64,000 nt of DNA from Desulfobacterales bacterium. GTDB lineage: Bacteria > Desulfobacterota > Desulfobacteria > Desulfobacterales > Desulfosarcinaceae. This document shows, one piece after another, positions 34,348 to 42,833 of this stretch. Numbering within the stretch: the stretch's first letter is position 1; the number at the start of each line of letters is the position of its first letter. Made by a program: the position numbers and the translations under genes. The stretch lies in contig JACRDD010000036.1 in the NCBI GenBank assembly GCA_016218685.1, forward strand, positions 1 to 64,000, in the 5' to 3' direction. The notes under the pieces are model-generated. The model made no database searches and was not told where the DNA came from. It saw only the letters and a list, made by a program, of their open reading frames with translations.

Positions 34348-35496
34348 ATGTCCCGACTTTCCCTGAAATGGGCCTTTGCCGTGGTGGCGGTGGTTGCTTT
34401 GGTGCTGTTGGTCTGGCGGGGCACCCGGCCTGATCCGGTGGGGGTTACGCTTCAAACGGTCACCCGCGGCACGGTGGAACGGACCGTGGCTAACACCCGG
34501 GCCGGCACGGTCAAGGCGTGCCGTCGGGCCAAGCTCTCGCCCAGCATCGGCGGCCAGATTGCCGCGTTGCCGATCAAAAAGGGGGATCAGGTCAAGGCCG
34601 GACAGTTGCTGCTCGAACTGTGGAACGTCGATTTGAAAGCCCAGGCCTTGCTGGCCGAACGGGAGGTGGAGGCCGCCAAGAGCCGCGCCCATGCCGCCTG
34701 CCTCAAAGCCGAGGTAGCCCAGCGCAGCGCCCAGCGACTGGTCCAATTGCGCCAAAAGGATGTCGTTACCGAGGATCGCACCGAAAACGCCGTGGCCGAA
34801 GCCACCGCCCTGGGGGCAGAGTGCCAGGCCCGGCGCACCGAGATCGGCGTGATCGAGGCCAAGGTGGCCGTCAGCCGTGCTAACATCGCCCGTACGCAAT
34901 TGCTGGCACCTTTTGATGGCGTGATCGCCGAAATTACCGGCGAGTTGTTCGAGTTCGTCACCCCTTCGCCTATCGGCATTCCCACGCCGCCGGCCGTGGA
35001 TATCATCGACAATGCCTGTTTCTATGTGGCCGCACCCATCGACGAGGTTGACGCCGCCGGCATTCGCGTCGACATGCCGGCGCGCATCACCATGGATGCC
35101 TTCAGGGACTACCACTTCCAGGGACGCGTGCGTCGCATCGCCGATTATGTGCTGGATCTCGAAAAACAGGCGCGTACCGTGGAGGTCGAGGTGGCTTTCG
35201 AGAATATCACCGATAAGGATGCCCTGCTGGCGGGATACAGTGCGGATATCGAAGTGATTCTCGACACTCGCGCCGGTGTGGTGCGCGTGCCCACCGAAGC
35301 CATTACCGAAGGCCGCACGGTTTATGTTCTTGAGGACGGCCGCCTGACGGCCCGCACCGTCAAGGCCGGCCTCTCCAATTGGCAGTGGACCGAAGTGATC
35401 GAAGGGCTCGCCGCCGAAGAACAGGTAGTGCTCAACGTGGACGCTCCGGGGCTGAGGGACGGCGTTCGCGCCGTGCGCCTGGAGGAGACGCCGTGA
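34348..35496 (+). CDS. MacA-like periplasmic adaptor (HlyD/RND-type)
   Basis: The 382 residues have one N-terminal membrane anchor (about 8-25). A barrel-sandwich hybrid domain follows (SIGGQIAALPIKKGDQVKAGQLL), then a coiled-coil hairpin (about 100-180) and beta-barrel and membrane-proximal domains. This is the typical membrane fusion protein of an ABC efflux system. Its stop overlaps the ATPase start by four bases, and the ATPase and two permease genes follow directly. It links the inner-membrane transporter to an outer-membrane channel, which is not in this window. The exported substrate is unknown. Confidence 0.9.
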   Translation: MSRLSLKWAFAVVAVVALVLLVWRGTRPDPVGVTLQTVTRGTVERTVANTRAGTVKACRRAKLSPSIGGQIAALPIKKGDQVKAGQLLLELWNVDLKAQALLAEREVEAAKSRAHAACLKAEVAQRSAQRLVQLRQKDVVTEDRTENAVAEATALGAECQARRTEIGVIEAKVAVSRANIARTQLLAPFDGVIAEITGELFEFVTPSPIGIPTPPAVDIIDNACFYVAAPIDEVDAAGIRVDMPARITMDAFRDYHFQGRVRRIADYVLDLEKQARTVEVEVAFENITDKDALLAGYSADIEVILDTRAGVVRVPTEAITEGRTVYVLEDGRLTARTVKAGLSNWQWTEVIEGLAAEEQVVLNVDAPGLRDGVRAVRLEETP

Positions 35497-36179
35497 TCCG
35501 CCTAGAGAACATCGAACGCATTTTCGAGGTGGGTGACGAGCGGGTCTACGCCCTGCGCCAGGTGGACCTGGCAGTGCGGCCCGGCGAGTATCTCTCCATC
35601 ATGGGGCCTTCGGGATCGGGCAAATCCACCATGCTCAATATCCTGGGGTTGCTGGATCGCCCCGACCAAGGCGTTTATCGATTGGACGGCCGCGATGCCA
35701 CCCATCTCAGCGACCGCCAGCAGGCCGAGTTGCGGCGCCACAAGATTGGCTTCATCTTTCAATTCTTCCACTTGATTCCTCGTTTGACCGCCGCTGAGAA
35801 CGTCGAACTGCCGCTGACCCTGGCCGGCGTCGAGCCATCCGAACGCAAGGAGCGCGTGGCTGCGGCCCTGGCACGGCTCGGGTTGGCTGAGCGATCCAAA
35901 CACCGGCCCGACCAGCTTTCCGGCGGTCAGCGCCAGCGGGTGGCCATCGCCCGGGCCACCATCCTGCGGCCGGCCCTGGTGTTGGCCGACGAACCCACCG
36001 GCAACCTGGACCGCACTTCGGGCAGCGAGGTGATCCAGACCATCGAAACCCTCAATGCCGAGGGGATGACCGTGGTCATGGTGACCCACGATCCGGAGCT
36101 GGGCCGACGCACGCGCCGCCAGGTGCGCATGTCGGACGGACGGATCGTTTCCGACAGTGGAGCGGCGCATGAAAGCTGA
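35493..36179 (+). CDS. MacB/LolD-type ABC transporter ATP-binding protein
   Basis: This 228-residue ATPase has Walker A GPSGSGKSTM, the Q-loop FQFFHL, the signature LSGGQRQRVAIARA, Walker B LVLADEPTGNLD and the switch His in VMVTHDPE. A GTG start at 35493 with GGAGGAG upstream overlaps the adaptor's stop codon (GTGA). It energises the two FtsX-like permeases that follow and is separate from them, unlike E. coli MacB, in which both parts are fused. Confidence 0.94.
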   Translation: MIRLENIERIFEVGDERVYALRQVDLAVRPGEYLSIMGPSGSGKSTMLNILGLLDRPDQGVYRLDGRDATHLSDRQQAELRRHKIGFIFQFFHLIPRLTAAENVELPLTLAGVEPSERKERVAAALARLGLAERSKHRPDQLSGGQRQRVAIARATILRPALVLADEPTGNLDRTSGSEVIQTIETLNAEGMTVVMVTHDPELGRRTRRQVRMSDGRIVSDSGAAHES

Positions 36180-37374
36180 GGACGTGGTTCGCTTCTGCGC
36201 CCGCTCGCTATCGGGCTATCCGTTGCGCACCGGATTGATGCTGCTGGCCATGGCCATCGGCGTGGCGGCGGTGGTGCTGCTGACCTCTTTGGGTGAAGGC
36301 GCCCGGCGCTACGTGGCCGGAAAATTCACCGCCCTGGGGACCCACCTGTTGATCGTGCTGCCAGGCCGCTCGGAGACCGTGGGCGGTCCGCCGCCCCTGT
36401 TGGGCCAGACGCCGCGGGATCTGACTGTGGACGATGCCCAGGCCTTGACCCGTAGCAGCGCCGTGCGCCGCGTGGCGCCGCTCATGCTCGGAGCGGCGCC
36501 CGTCTCCCTCGACAGCCGCAGTCGCGAAGCGGTGATCATGGGCACCACCGCCGACATGTATGCGGTGCGCAACCTGGAGATGGCCCAGGGCCGCTTCCTG
36601 CCGCCGGGCGAGGTCGGCCGCGCCGAAGCGGTTTGCGTGCTGGGCCTTAAATTGAAAAACGAGCTCTACGGCAACACTTCGCCCCTGGGCTCCTTCGTGC
36701 GCATCGGCCCGCGCCGCTTCCGGGTGATCGGGGTGCTGACCAAGAAGGGTGAGTCCCTGGGCACCGACCTGGGGGAGGTCGCCTTCATTCCCGTGGCTTC
36801 CGCCGCTGCGCTGTTCAACCGGGCATCCTTGTTCCGCATTCTGGTCCAGGCCCAGAGCCGGGAAGCGATCCAGCGGGCCAAACAGGCCGTCTTGGAGATC
36901 ATCCGGGAGCGGCACGAGGGGGAGGAAGATGTGACCGTGATCACCCAGGATGCCCTGCTGGCTACTTTCGACCGTATTTTTAAGGCGTTGACCCTGGCCG
37001 TGGGCGGCATCGCGGCCATCAGCCTGGCGGTGGCCGGCATTCTGATCATGAACGTCATGCTCATCGCCGTTTCCCAACGCACGGCCGAGATCGGCCTGCT
37101 CAAGGCCATCGGGGCGCCGGGCAAGCAGATCCAGCGCTTGTTTCTCGCCGAGGCGGCCATGCTCTCGCTGGTGGGGGCCGCCGCGGGCCTGCTGCTGGCC
37201 CTGGCCGGCCACTGGGTCCTGGGCCGAATTTTTCCCGAATTTCCCTTGAGCGTGCCGGTCTGGTCCCCGGTCACCGCCGTCAGCGTGGCCCTGGCCACCG
37301 GCCTGATCTTCGGGGTTCTGCCGGCCCGGCGGGCCAGCCGGATGGATCCGGTGGTGGCCCTGTCGCGGCGCTGA
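36169..37374 (+). CDS. FtsX/MacB-like ABC permease, first of two
   Basis: The 401 residues have one N-terminal membrane helix (RTGLMLLAMAIGVAAVVLLTS), a large periplasmic domain (about 45-260) and three C-terminal helices, the FtsX/MacB topology. The ATG at 36169 is preferred over GTG 36157 because GGAG is at the right distance. It overlaps the ATPase gene by 11 bases. It is clearly paralogous to the next gene (both share VAAVVLLTSLGEG-like starts), so the two probably form a heterodimeric channel. Mechanotransmission of substrates from the periplasm is the known role of this family. Confidence 0.9.
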   Translation: MKAEDVVRFCARSLSGYPLRTGLMLLAMAIGVAAVVLLTSLGEGARRYVAGKFTALGTHLLIVLPGRSETVGGPPPLLGQTPRDLTVDDAQALTRSSAVRRVAPLMLGAAPVSLDSRSREAVIMGTTADMYAVRNLEMAQGRFLPPGEVGRAEAVCVLGLKLKNELYGNTSPLGSFVRIGPRRFRVIGVLTKKGESLGTDLGEVAFIPVASAAALFNRASLFRILVQAQSREAIQRAKQAVLEIIRERHEGEEDVTVITQDALLATFDRIFKALTLAVGGIAAISLAVAGILIMNVMLIAVSQRTAEIGLLKAIGAPGKQIQRLFLAEAAMLSLVGAAAGLLLALAGHWVLGRIFPEFPLSVPVWSPVTAVSVALATGLIFGVLPARRASRMDPVVALSRR

Positions 37375-37431
37375 TGGTGTGGTCTGGATGAATGGGCGAA
37401 CCGAAGAAAAGACGAACAGAAGAAAGATAGA

Positions 37432-38631
37432 ATGTTTCTGCGAGACACCATATCGCTTTCTTTAAATGCCGTGGTGAGCCATCGCCTGCGCAGCTTCCTC
37501 ACGGCCTTGGGCATTGCCGTGGGCATCGCCGCGGTGGTGTTGCTCACCTCGCTGGGAGAGGGCATCCATCGTTATGTGCTGGCCGAATTCACCCAGTTCG
37601 GCACGAATCTGATCGGCATCACTCCCGGCAAAACCAACACCACCGGGTTATCCGGTGGGGTGATCAGCAATGTGCGGCCCCTGAGTCTGGCCGATGCCCT
37701 GGCCCTTGAGCGGCTGCCGCGGGTGATCGCCACCGTGCCGGTGATCCAGGGCAATGCCGCTGTGGAGTTCGAGCAGCGCAGCCGCCGGACCTACGTCTTC
37801 GGCGTGGGGGCCGCCGCGCCCCAGGTGTGGCAGATCCGGGTGGCCCAAGGTCGATTTCTACCGCCGGACGATCCGCGCAGCGCGCGGGCCTTCGTGGTTC
37901 TGGGCAGCACGGTCAAAAAGGAGCTCTTCGACGACCAAAACCCTTTGGGACAGCGGCTGCGCATCGGCAGCGAGCAGTACCGCATCATGGGCGTGATGGA
38001 GTCCAAGGGCCAGATGCTGGGGTTCGATCTGGATGATGCCGTCTACATCCCGGCCGGTCGGGCCATGGCCCTATTCAACCGCAACAGCCTGATGGAGATC
38101 GACCTGCTCTATACGGCCGGCAGCCGTTCGGAGGATGTGGCGCGGCGCGCCAAGGAGTTGCTTATCACTTTGCACGGGGACGAGGATTTCACCATCATCA
38201 CCCAGGACCAGATGCTGGACGTCCTGGGATCGGTGCTCGATATCCTCACCCTGGCCGTGGGCGCCCTGGGGGGTATTTCGTTGCTGGTGGGCGGTGTGGG
38301 CATCCTCACCATCATGACCATCGCCGTGCACGAACGCACCGCCGAGATCGGTTTGCTGCGGGCCCTGGGCGCCGGCCGCGGCCAGGTGCTGGCGCTTTTT
38401 ATCGGCGAGGCCATCGTGCTGTCCGGCCTGGGGGGCGTGGCCGGGTTGACGATCGGCGCCGGCGGCGCCTGGTTGCTGGGGCATGTCGTGCCGGCCCTGC
38501 CCACCCATACGCCTTGGCGCTATGTGCTCTTTGCCGAACTGCTGGCCGTTTTTATCGGGCTGCTGGCCGGCGTCTGGCCAGCCCGGCGCGCCGCGCGCCT
38601 GGACCCGATCGAGGCGTTGCGGGCCGAATAG
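37432..38631 (+). CDS. FtsX/MacB-like ABC permease, second of two
   Basis: This 399-residue protein repeats the design of its neighbour: one N-terminal helix (FLTALGIAVGIAAVVLLTS), a periplasmic domain and three C-terminal helices ending in LLAGVWPARRAARLDPIEAL. The PARRAxRLDP segment is typical of the family. The gap to the previous gene is 57 bases, with AAGAAAG before the ATG. One ATPase serves two different permeases, suggesting a heterodimer. Confidence 0.9.
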   Translation: MFLRDTISLSLNAVVSHRLRSFLTALGIAVGIAAVVLLTSLGEGIHRYVLAEFTQFGTNLIGITPGKTNTTGLSGGVISNVRPLSLADALALERLPRVIATVPVIQGNAAVEFEQRSRRTYVFGVGAAAPQVWQIRVAQGRFLPPDDPRSARAFVVLGSTVKKELFDDQNPLGQRLRIGSEQYRIMGVMESKGQMLGFDLDDAVYIPAGRAMALFNRNSLMEIDLLYTAGSRSEDVARRAKELLITLHGDEDFTIITQDQMLDVLGSVLDILTLAVGALGGISLLVGGVGILTIMTIAVHERTAEIGLLRALGAGRGQVLALFIGEAIVLSGLGGVAGLTIGAGGAWLLGHVVPALPTHTPWRYVLFAELLAVFIGLLAGVWPARRAARLDPIEALRAE

Positions 38632-38745
38632 ACGCGCTTGCGGGGTTTCAAGAATCGGGTTGTCAACAGTCACCGGGCTCATTATAAAAAGTCAGTGCAC
38701 TCTTTCAGCTCCGGCATTGCCGGCACAGGATATAGAAGCAACCCT

Positions 38746-39720
38746 ATGATCCAGAAACCGCCACCATCCCTTTGCCCCGGCTGTCACGAGCCGGTTCAGC
38801 CCGCCTGGCGCATCTGTCCCATGTGCGAAACCCGCTTGCAGGCATTGGTTTGCCCTGCCTGCACCGAGCCGGTCAAGGAGGCCTGGAAGCGCTGTCCCCA
38901 GTGCGAGGCCCTGCTGCTCTGCCCGCGCTGTCAACGGCGGCTGGCCAAAGGGCAGGTAGCCTGTCCCCACTGCGGCCCCGAGGAACGACCGCCTGCACCG
39001 GCGCCACTTCCGGCGCTTTTCACCGACGCCATCTGCGGCCTGGAAATGGTGCGGATTATCGGCGGCTCCTTTCAGATGGGCGACACCTTCGGCCAGGGCA
39101 TGCCGACGGAACTGCCGGTGCACGAGGTGAGCCTCGACGATTATTACCTGGGCCGCTTCGTCGTGACCCAGGAGCAGTGGCTGCGCCTGATGGCGGACAA
39201 TCCCTCCAAGCACGAAGGACCGGACCTGCCGGTGGAGCAGGTGGAATGGGAACAGGCCGTGGCCTTCGCCCGCCTGCTGACCGAAAGGCACCAGGGCCGC
39301 TACCTTTTCGATCTGCCCAGCGAGGCCCAATGGGAGTATGCGGCCCGCAGCGGTGGAAAACCCGAGCTCTATGCCGGCGGCGACCGCATCGACGCCCTGG
39401 CCTGGTACGAAGCCAACAGCCAGGGCCGCACCCAGCCCGTGGGCACGAAAGCACCCAATGGCCTGGGACTTTACGACATGAGCGGCAACGTGTGGGAGTG
39501 GTGCCGGGACCATTTCGCCGAAGATGCTTATCACCGACCCGTTGGAAGAAATCCCGTGATCGCGGCCAAGACCGACGACCGCGTGATCCGCGGCGGCAGT
39601 TGGCACCTGGATGCCTGGAGCGCCCGCTGCGCCCGGCGTTTCAGTTGCGCCCGGGATTTCTTCGGGCCGGCGCTGGGATTTCGTCTGATAATGACGCCAT
39701 CGCCGCCGTCCGGCGGATAG
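38746..39720 (+). CDS. Zinc-ribbon protein with a C-terminal SUMF1/FGE-like domain
   Basis: The 324 residues begin with three zinc ribbons (CPGCHEP...CPMCE, CPACTEP...CPQCE and CPRCQ...CPHCG, up to about residue 80). A formylglycine-generating-enzyme-sulfatase (SUMF1) fold follows: MVRIIGGSFQMGD, the NVWEWCRD motif and RVIRGGSWHLDAWSARC. The catalytic Cys pair of FGE, normally in a SFLCHxxYC context, is not present, so this is probably a structural or substrate-binding version. The ribosome site is weak. It follows the permease genes by 114 bases and precedes an acyl-CoA synthetase gene. The function is unknown. Confidence 0.75.
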   Translation: MIQKPPPSLCPGCHEPVQPAWRICPMCETRLQALVCPACTEPVKEAWKRCPQCEALLLCPRCQRRLAKGQVACPHCGPEERPPAPAPLPALFTDAICGLEMVRIIGGSFQMGDTFGQGMPTELPVHEVSLDDYYLGRFVVTQEQWLRLMADNPSKHEGPDLPVEQVEWEQAVAFARLLTERHQGRYLFDLPSEAQWEYAARSGGKPELYAGGDRIDALAWYEANSQGRTQPVGTKAPNGLGLYDMSGNVWEWCRDHFAEDAYHRPVGRNPVIAAKTDDRVIRGGSWHLDAWSARCARRFSCARDFFGPALGFRLIMTPSPPSGG

Positions 39721-39759
39721 GTCCGCCGCAACGGCCGATGGCCCTAAGGAGGAGTAGTA

Positions 39760-41634
39760 ATGGGCGAGACATTTACCATCAGGAACCTGTCCGACATCGA
39801 AGCCATCGAAAAAGTGCCCCTTTCCCAGAGAATCAAAGCCCAGAGCACCTATGAACTGATCGGCGCCGGGGCGGCCATCAACCCCGGGGCCGTCGCCATG
39901 AGCTTCATCGCCGACGGCGACCGCTATCAAACTCCCCAGCGGGTAACCTACGGCCAGTTCATGACCAAGATCCGCCAGACGGCCAATATGCTGGCCGATC
40001 TTGGGGTCGGCCCCACCGACGTGGTCACCTATTTGCTGCCCAACCTGCCCCAGACCCACTTCGTCCTGTGGGGCGCCGAAACGGCCGGCATCGCCAACCC
40101 CATCAACCCCATGCTCGAAGCCTCCGTGATCAAAGAGATTTGCCAGGCGGCCGGCACCAAGGTGCTGGTGGCCTTGGGGGATATGCCGGGCAGCGACATT
40201 TGGCCCAAGGTGGAAGCCATCCGCAAGACGATCCCCAGCCTCAAGGCCGTCATCCGGGTGATGGGGCCTTCGGAGGTGGCCGAAGGCATCTACGGCTACG
40301 AGGAGACGGTGGAACGCTATGCCGGCGATCGTCTGACCTTTGCCCGCACCATCGCCCCCGACGACATCGCCTCGCTCTACCACACCGGCGGCACCACCGG
40401 CCGGCCCAAGCTGGCCAAGCGCAGCCACTTCAACGAGGTGGCCCTGAGCTGGGATTTGATGGCGGCCACCTCGATGCAGCCGGGTGACGCTGTGATGGTG
40501 GGCCTGCCACTGTTCCACTGCAATGGCACCTGCGTCACCGGGCTGTTGCCCTTCTCTTTGAGCGGCGAGGTGGTAATTCTCTCCGCCGCCGGCTACCGCA
40601 ACCCGTCGATCATGAAGAACTTCTATAAGATCGTCGAACACTTCAAGCCGGTCTTCTTCTCGTGCGTACCCACCGTGCTTTCGGTGCTGCTGGACATCCC
40701 GGTGGCCGGCGCTGACATCTCCTCGCTGCGCTACCTGATCTGCGGGGCCGCCCCTTTGAGCGTCGAACTCTTCCGGCGGTTCGAAGCCCACTCGGGCATG
40801 AAGGTGCTCGAAGGCTACGGCCTGACCGAATCCACCTGCGCCTCGTGCGTCAATCCCAAGGACGGCGAGCGCAAGATCGGCAGCATCGGCCTGCGCCTGC
40901 CCTACCAGCAGGTCAAGGTTATGATTCTGGACGGCCAGGGCCGCTATGCCCGGGATGCGGCCGTGGACGAGATCGGCGTGGTGTGCATCAGCGGCCCCAC
41001 GGCCTTCAAGGGCTATGTGGAAGAGCAGCATAACAAGGGGCTGTGGGTCAAGCCGGGCTGGTTCAGTACCGGCGACATGGGCCGCATGGACAAAGACGGC
41101 TTCTTCTGGCTCACCGGCCGCATGAAAGAGTTGATCATCCGCGGCGGCCACAACATCGATCCGGCCACCATCGAAGAGCCGCTCTACAAAATGGCCGGCA
41201 TCAAGATGGCCGCGGCCGTGGGCCGTCCGGACGCCCATGCCGGCGAAGTGCCGGTGGCCTATGTGGAGCTGGCCGAGGGCGCTCAGGTGAGCGAAGCCGA
41301 GATCGTCCAGTGGGCCGGCACCCACATCGGCGAGCGCGCCGCCGTGCCCAAAGAGATCTACATCATCGACCACATTCCGCTCACCGCCGTGGGCAAGATC
41401 TTCAAGCCCGCCCTGCGCTGGGACGCCATCCAGCGCACCTATGCCAAGGAGCTGGCCGCCCTGGGACCGCTGGCACAATCGGTGGCTATTACGGTGAGTG
41501 AAGACAAAGTCCACGGCACCGTCGCCGCCATCCGCATCCAGGCCGCCGCCGGCGCCGACTCTGAGCAGATCCGTAAACGGGTCGGCGAACTGTTGGCGCG
41601 ATTCACAGTGCACTACGAACTGACGATATCCTGA
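39760..41634 (+). CDS. Acyl-CoA synthetase (AMP-forming)
   Basis: This 624-residue adenylating enzyme has YHTGGTTGRPKLAKRSH as P-loop, then GLPLFHCNGT, VLEGYGLTES, FSTGDMGRMDKDGF, IKELIIRGGHNIDP-type hinge residues and VGKIFKPALR with catalytic Lys. The GGTTGRPKLA form is characteristic of an acyl-CoA synthetase subgroup of unknown or branched-acid specificity. AAGGAGGAG precedes the ATG. It starts 39 bases after the SUMF1-like gene and ends before a hairpin terminator, so it could be co-transcribed with the gene upstream. Confidence 0.9.
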   Translation: MGETFTIRNLSDIEAIEKVPLSQRIKAQSTYELIGAGAAINPGAVAMSFIADGDRYQTPQRVTYGQFMTKIRQTANMLADLGVGPTDVVTYLLPNLPQTHFVLWGAETAGIANPINPMLEASVIKEICQAAGTKVLVALGDMPGSDIWPKVEAIRKTIPSLKAVIRVMGPSEVAEGIYGYEETVERYAGDRLTFARTIAPDDIASLYHTGGTTGRPKLAKRSHFNEVALSWDLMAATSMQPGDAVMVGLPLFHCNGTCVTGLLPFSLSGEVVILSAAGYRNPSIMKNFYKIVEHFKPVFFSCVPTVLSVLLDIPVAGADISSLRYLICGAAPLSVELFRRFEAHSGMKVLEGYGLTESTCASCVNPKDGERKIGSIGLRLPYQQVKVMILDGQGRYARDAAVDEIGVVCISGPTAFKGYVEEQHNKGLWVKPGWFSTGDMGRMDKDGFFWLTGRMKELIIRGGHNIDPATIEEPLYKMAGIKMAAAVGRPDAHAGEVPVAYVELAEGAQVSEAEIVQWAGTHIGERAAVPKEIYIIDHIPLTAVGKIFKPALRWDAIQRTYAKELAALGPLAQSVAITVSEDKVHGTVAAIRIQAAAGADSEQIRKRVGELLARFTVHYELTIS

Positions 41635-41643
41635 TCCGCTGCG

Positions 41644-41676
41644 AGCCTCCCCCCGCATTGGCGGTGGGAGGCTTTG
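41644..41676 (+). terminator. Likely intrinsic terminator
   Basis: AGCCTCCC at 41644 pairs with GGGAGGCT ending at 41673, with a short GC-rich loop, and is followed by TT and a nearby T-run. It begins ten bases after the acyl-CoA synthetase stop codon, which supports a termination role. Confidence 0.7.
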
Positions 41677-41790
41677 CCCTGGTTTTGCAGATGCAATCGG
41701 TAACGAGATAGTATATATGACAGCGATTCCGCCCCACCGAGTCCGTTTATAGCGTCATCGAGCAGATACTGAAGGGAAAAGGAGGAGATT

Positions 41791-42750
41791 ATGAAATTGT
41801 TGCGTTCTTTTTTGGGATTGAGCTTCGTTCTGATGCTGGCGTTGGGCGTGCTGCCCGCCCAGGCCTACGACCTGCCGGCCGTGAACCTCGGGTTCACCAG
41901 CTTTCTGGACGGCGGCCCGCCGGCCGGACCGGGCTTTTACTTTACCCAGTACATCCAGCAGTGGACGTCCGACAACTTCACGGATGAAAATGGCGACCGA
42001 CTTTTCCCGGATGCCGCCAACGAGGATCTGGAGGCCTGGATCAGCTTGACCCAGTTCATTTACCAGTCCGACAAGGAGTTGTTTGCGGGCGGCAAAATGG
42101 GGTTGGATGTCATCGTGCCGGTGGTCAGCCTGGATCTTTCCTATGATTTCAATCCCGGCTTTCCCGAAGACAACGGCACCGGTCTGGGCGACATCCTGAT
42201 CGGACCTTACCTGCAGTGGGACCCCATCATGGGCCCCAAGGGCCCGCGCTTCATGCACCGGGTGGAGTTCCAGTTTATCCTGCCCACGGGAAAATATGAC
42301 GAAGACAAGGAGCTGAATCCTGGCAGCAATTTCTACTCCTTCAACCCCTACTGGGCCGGCACCCTGTTCATCACCCCGCGCTGGACAGCATCCACCCGCA
42401 TCCACTATTTGTGGAATGACAAAAACGATGATCCTAACCGCTACTCGGGGGCTACCGAGGATACCCAGGCCGGCCAAGCCTATCATCTGAACTTCGCTAC
42501 CGATTACGAGGTCATTCCCCAGAAGCTGCGTTTGGGCATCAACGGTTACTACCTAAAGCAAATCACCGATTTCGAGGTGGACGGCGAAGGCCAGGACGGC
42601 TCTCGCGAGCAGGTCTTCGGCATCGGCCCCGGCCTGCTCTGGCACATCAACAAGGACGCCCACCTGTTCTTCAACACCTACTTCGAGTCCATGGCCGAAA
42701 ACCGGCCCGAAGGCACCCGGCTCAACCTGCGTTTCGTTTACCACTTCTAG
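41791..42750 (+). CDS. SphA-type outer-membrane protein (transporter-like)
   Basis: The 319 residues begin with a signal peptide ([23 protein letters not shown]). The mature protein is rich in alternating aromatic strands and ends in YHF, with a C-terminal Phe as in outer-membrane beta barrels. Segments such as [15 protein letters not shown], and the fold with conserved [10 protein letters not shown], match the SphA/MetA-pathway outer-membrane proteins proposed to import hydrophobic aromatic compounds. GGAGGAG precedes the ATG. A strong terminator follows. The adjacent acyl-CoA synthetase would fit uptake and activation of a hydrophobic acid, which is inference. Confidence 0.83.
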   Translation: MKLLRSFLGLSFVLMLALGVLPAQAYDLPAVNLGFTSFLDGGPPAGPGFYFTQYIQQWTSDNFTDENGDRLFPDAANEDLEAWISLTQFIYQSDKELFAGGKMGLDVIVPVVSLDLSYDFNPGFPEDNGTGLGDILIGPYLQWDPIMGPKGPRFMHRVEFQFILPTGKYDEDKELNPGSNFYSFNPYWAGTLFITPRWTASTRIHYLWNDKNDDPNRYSGATEDTQAGQAYHLNFATDYEVIPQKLRLGINGYYLKQITDFEVDGEGQDGSREQVFGIGPGLLWHINKDAHLFFNTYFESMAENRPEGTRLNLRFVYHF

Positions 42751-42775
42751 GCGGGGCGCTGAATCAAAAAGAAAA

Positions 42776-42803
42776 GGGGCGGAGATTTCCGCCCCTGCTT
42801 TTT
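42776..42803 (+). terminator. Intrinsic terminator of the SphA-type gene
   Basis: GGGGCGGA pairs with TCCGCCCC around a four-base loop and is followed by TGCTTTTTG. It sits 26 bases after the stop codon of the outer-membrane protein gene, and 31 bases before the convergent MscS gene ends. Confidence 0.85.
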
Positions 42804-42833
42804 GCTTTATCGGTCAGCCCGGGAATTCCTGCC

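Noticed and set aside
38692-41658. A 988-codon open frame antisense to the SUMF1-like and acyl-CoA synthetase genes
   Set aside because: The composition is His/Gln/Gly/Asp-rich, no domain is seen, and the plus-strand genes there have clear motifs and ribosome sites.
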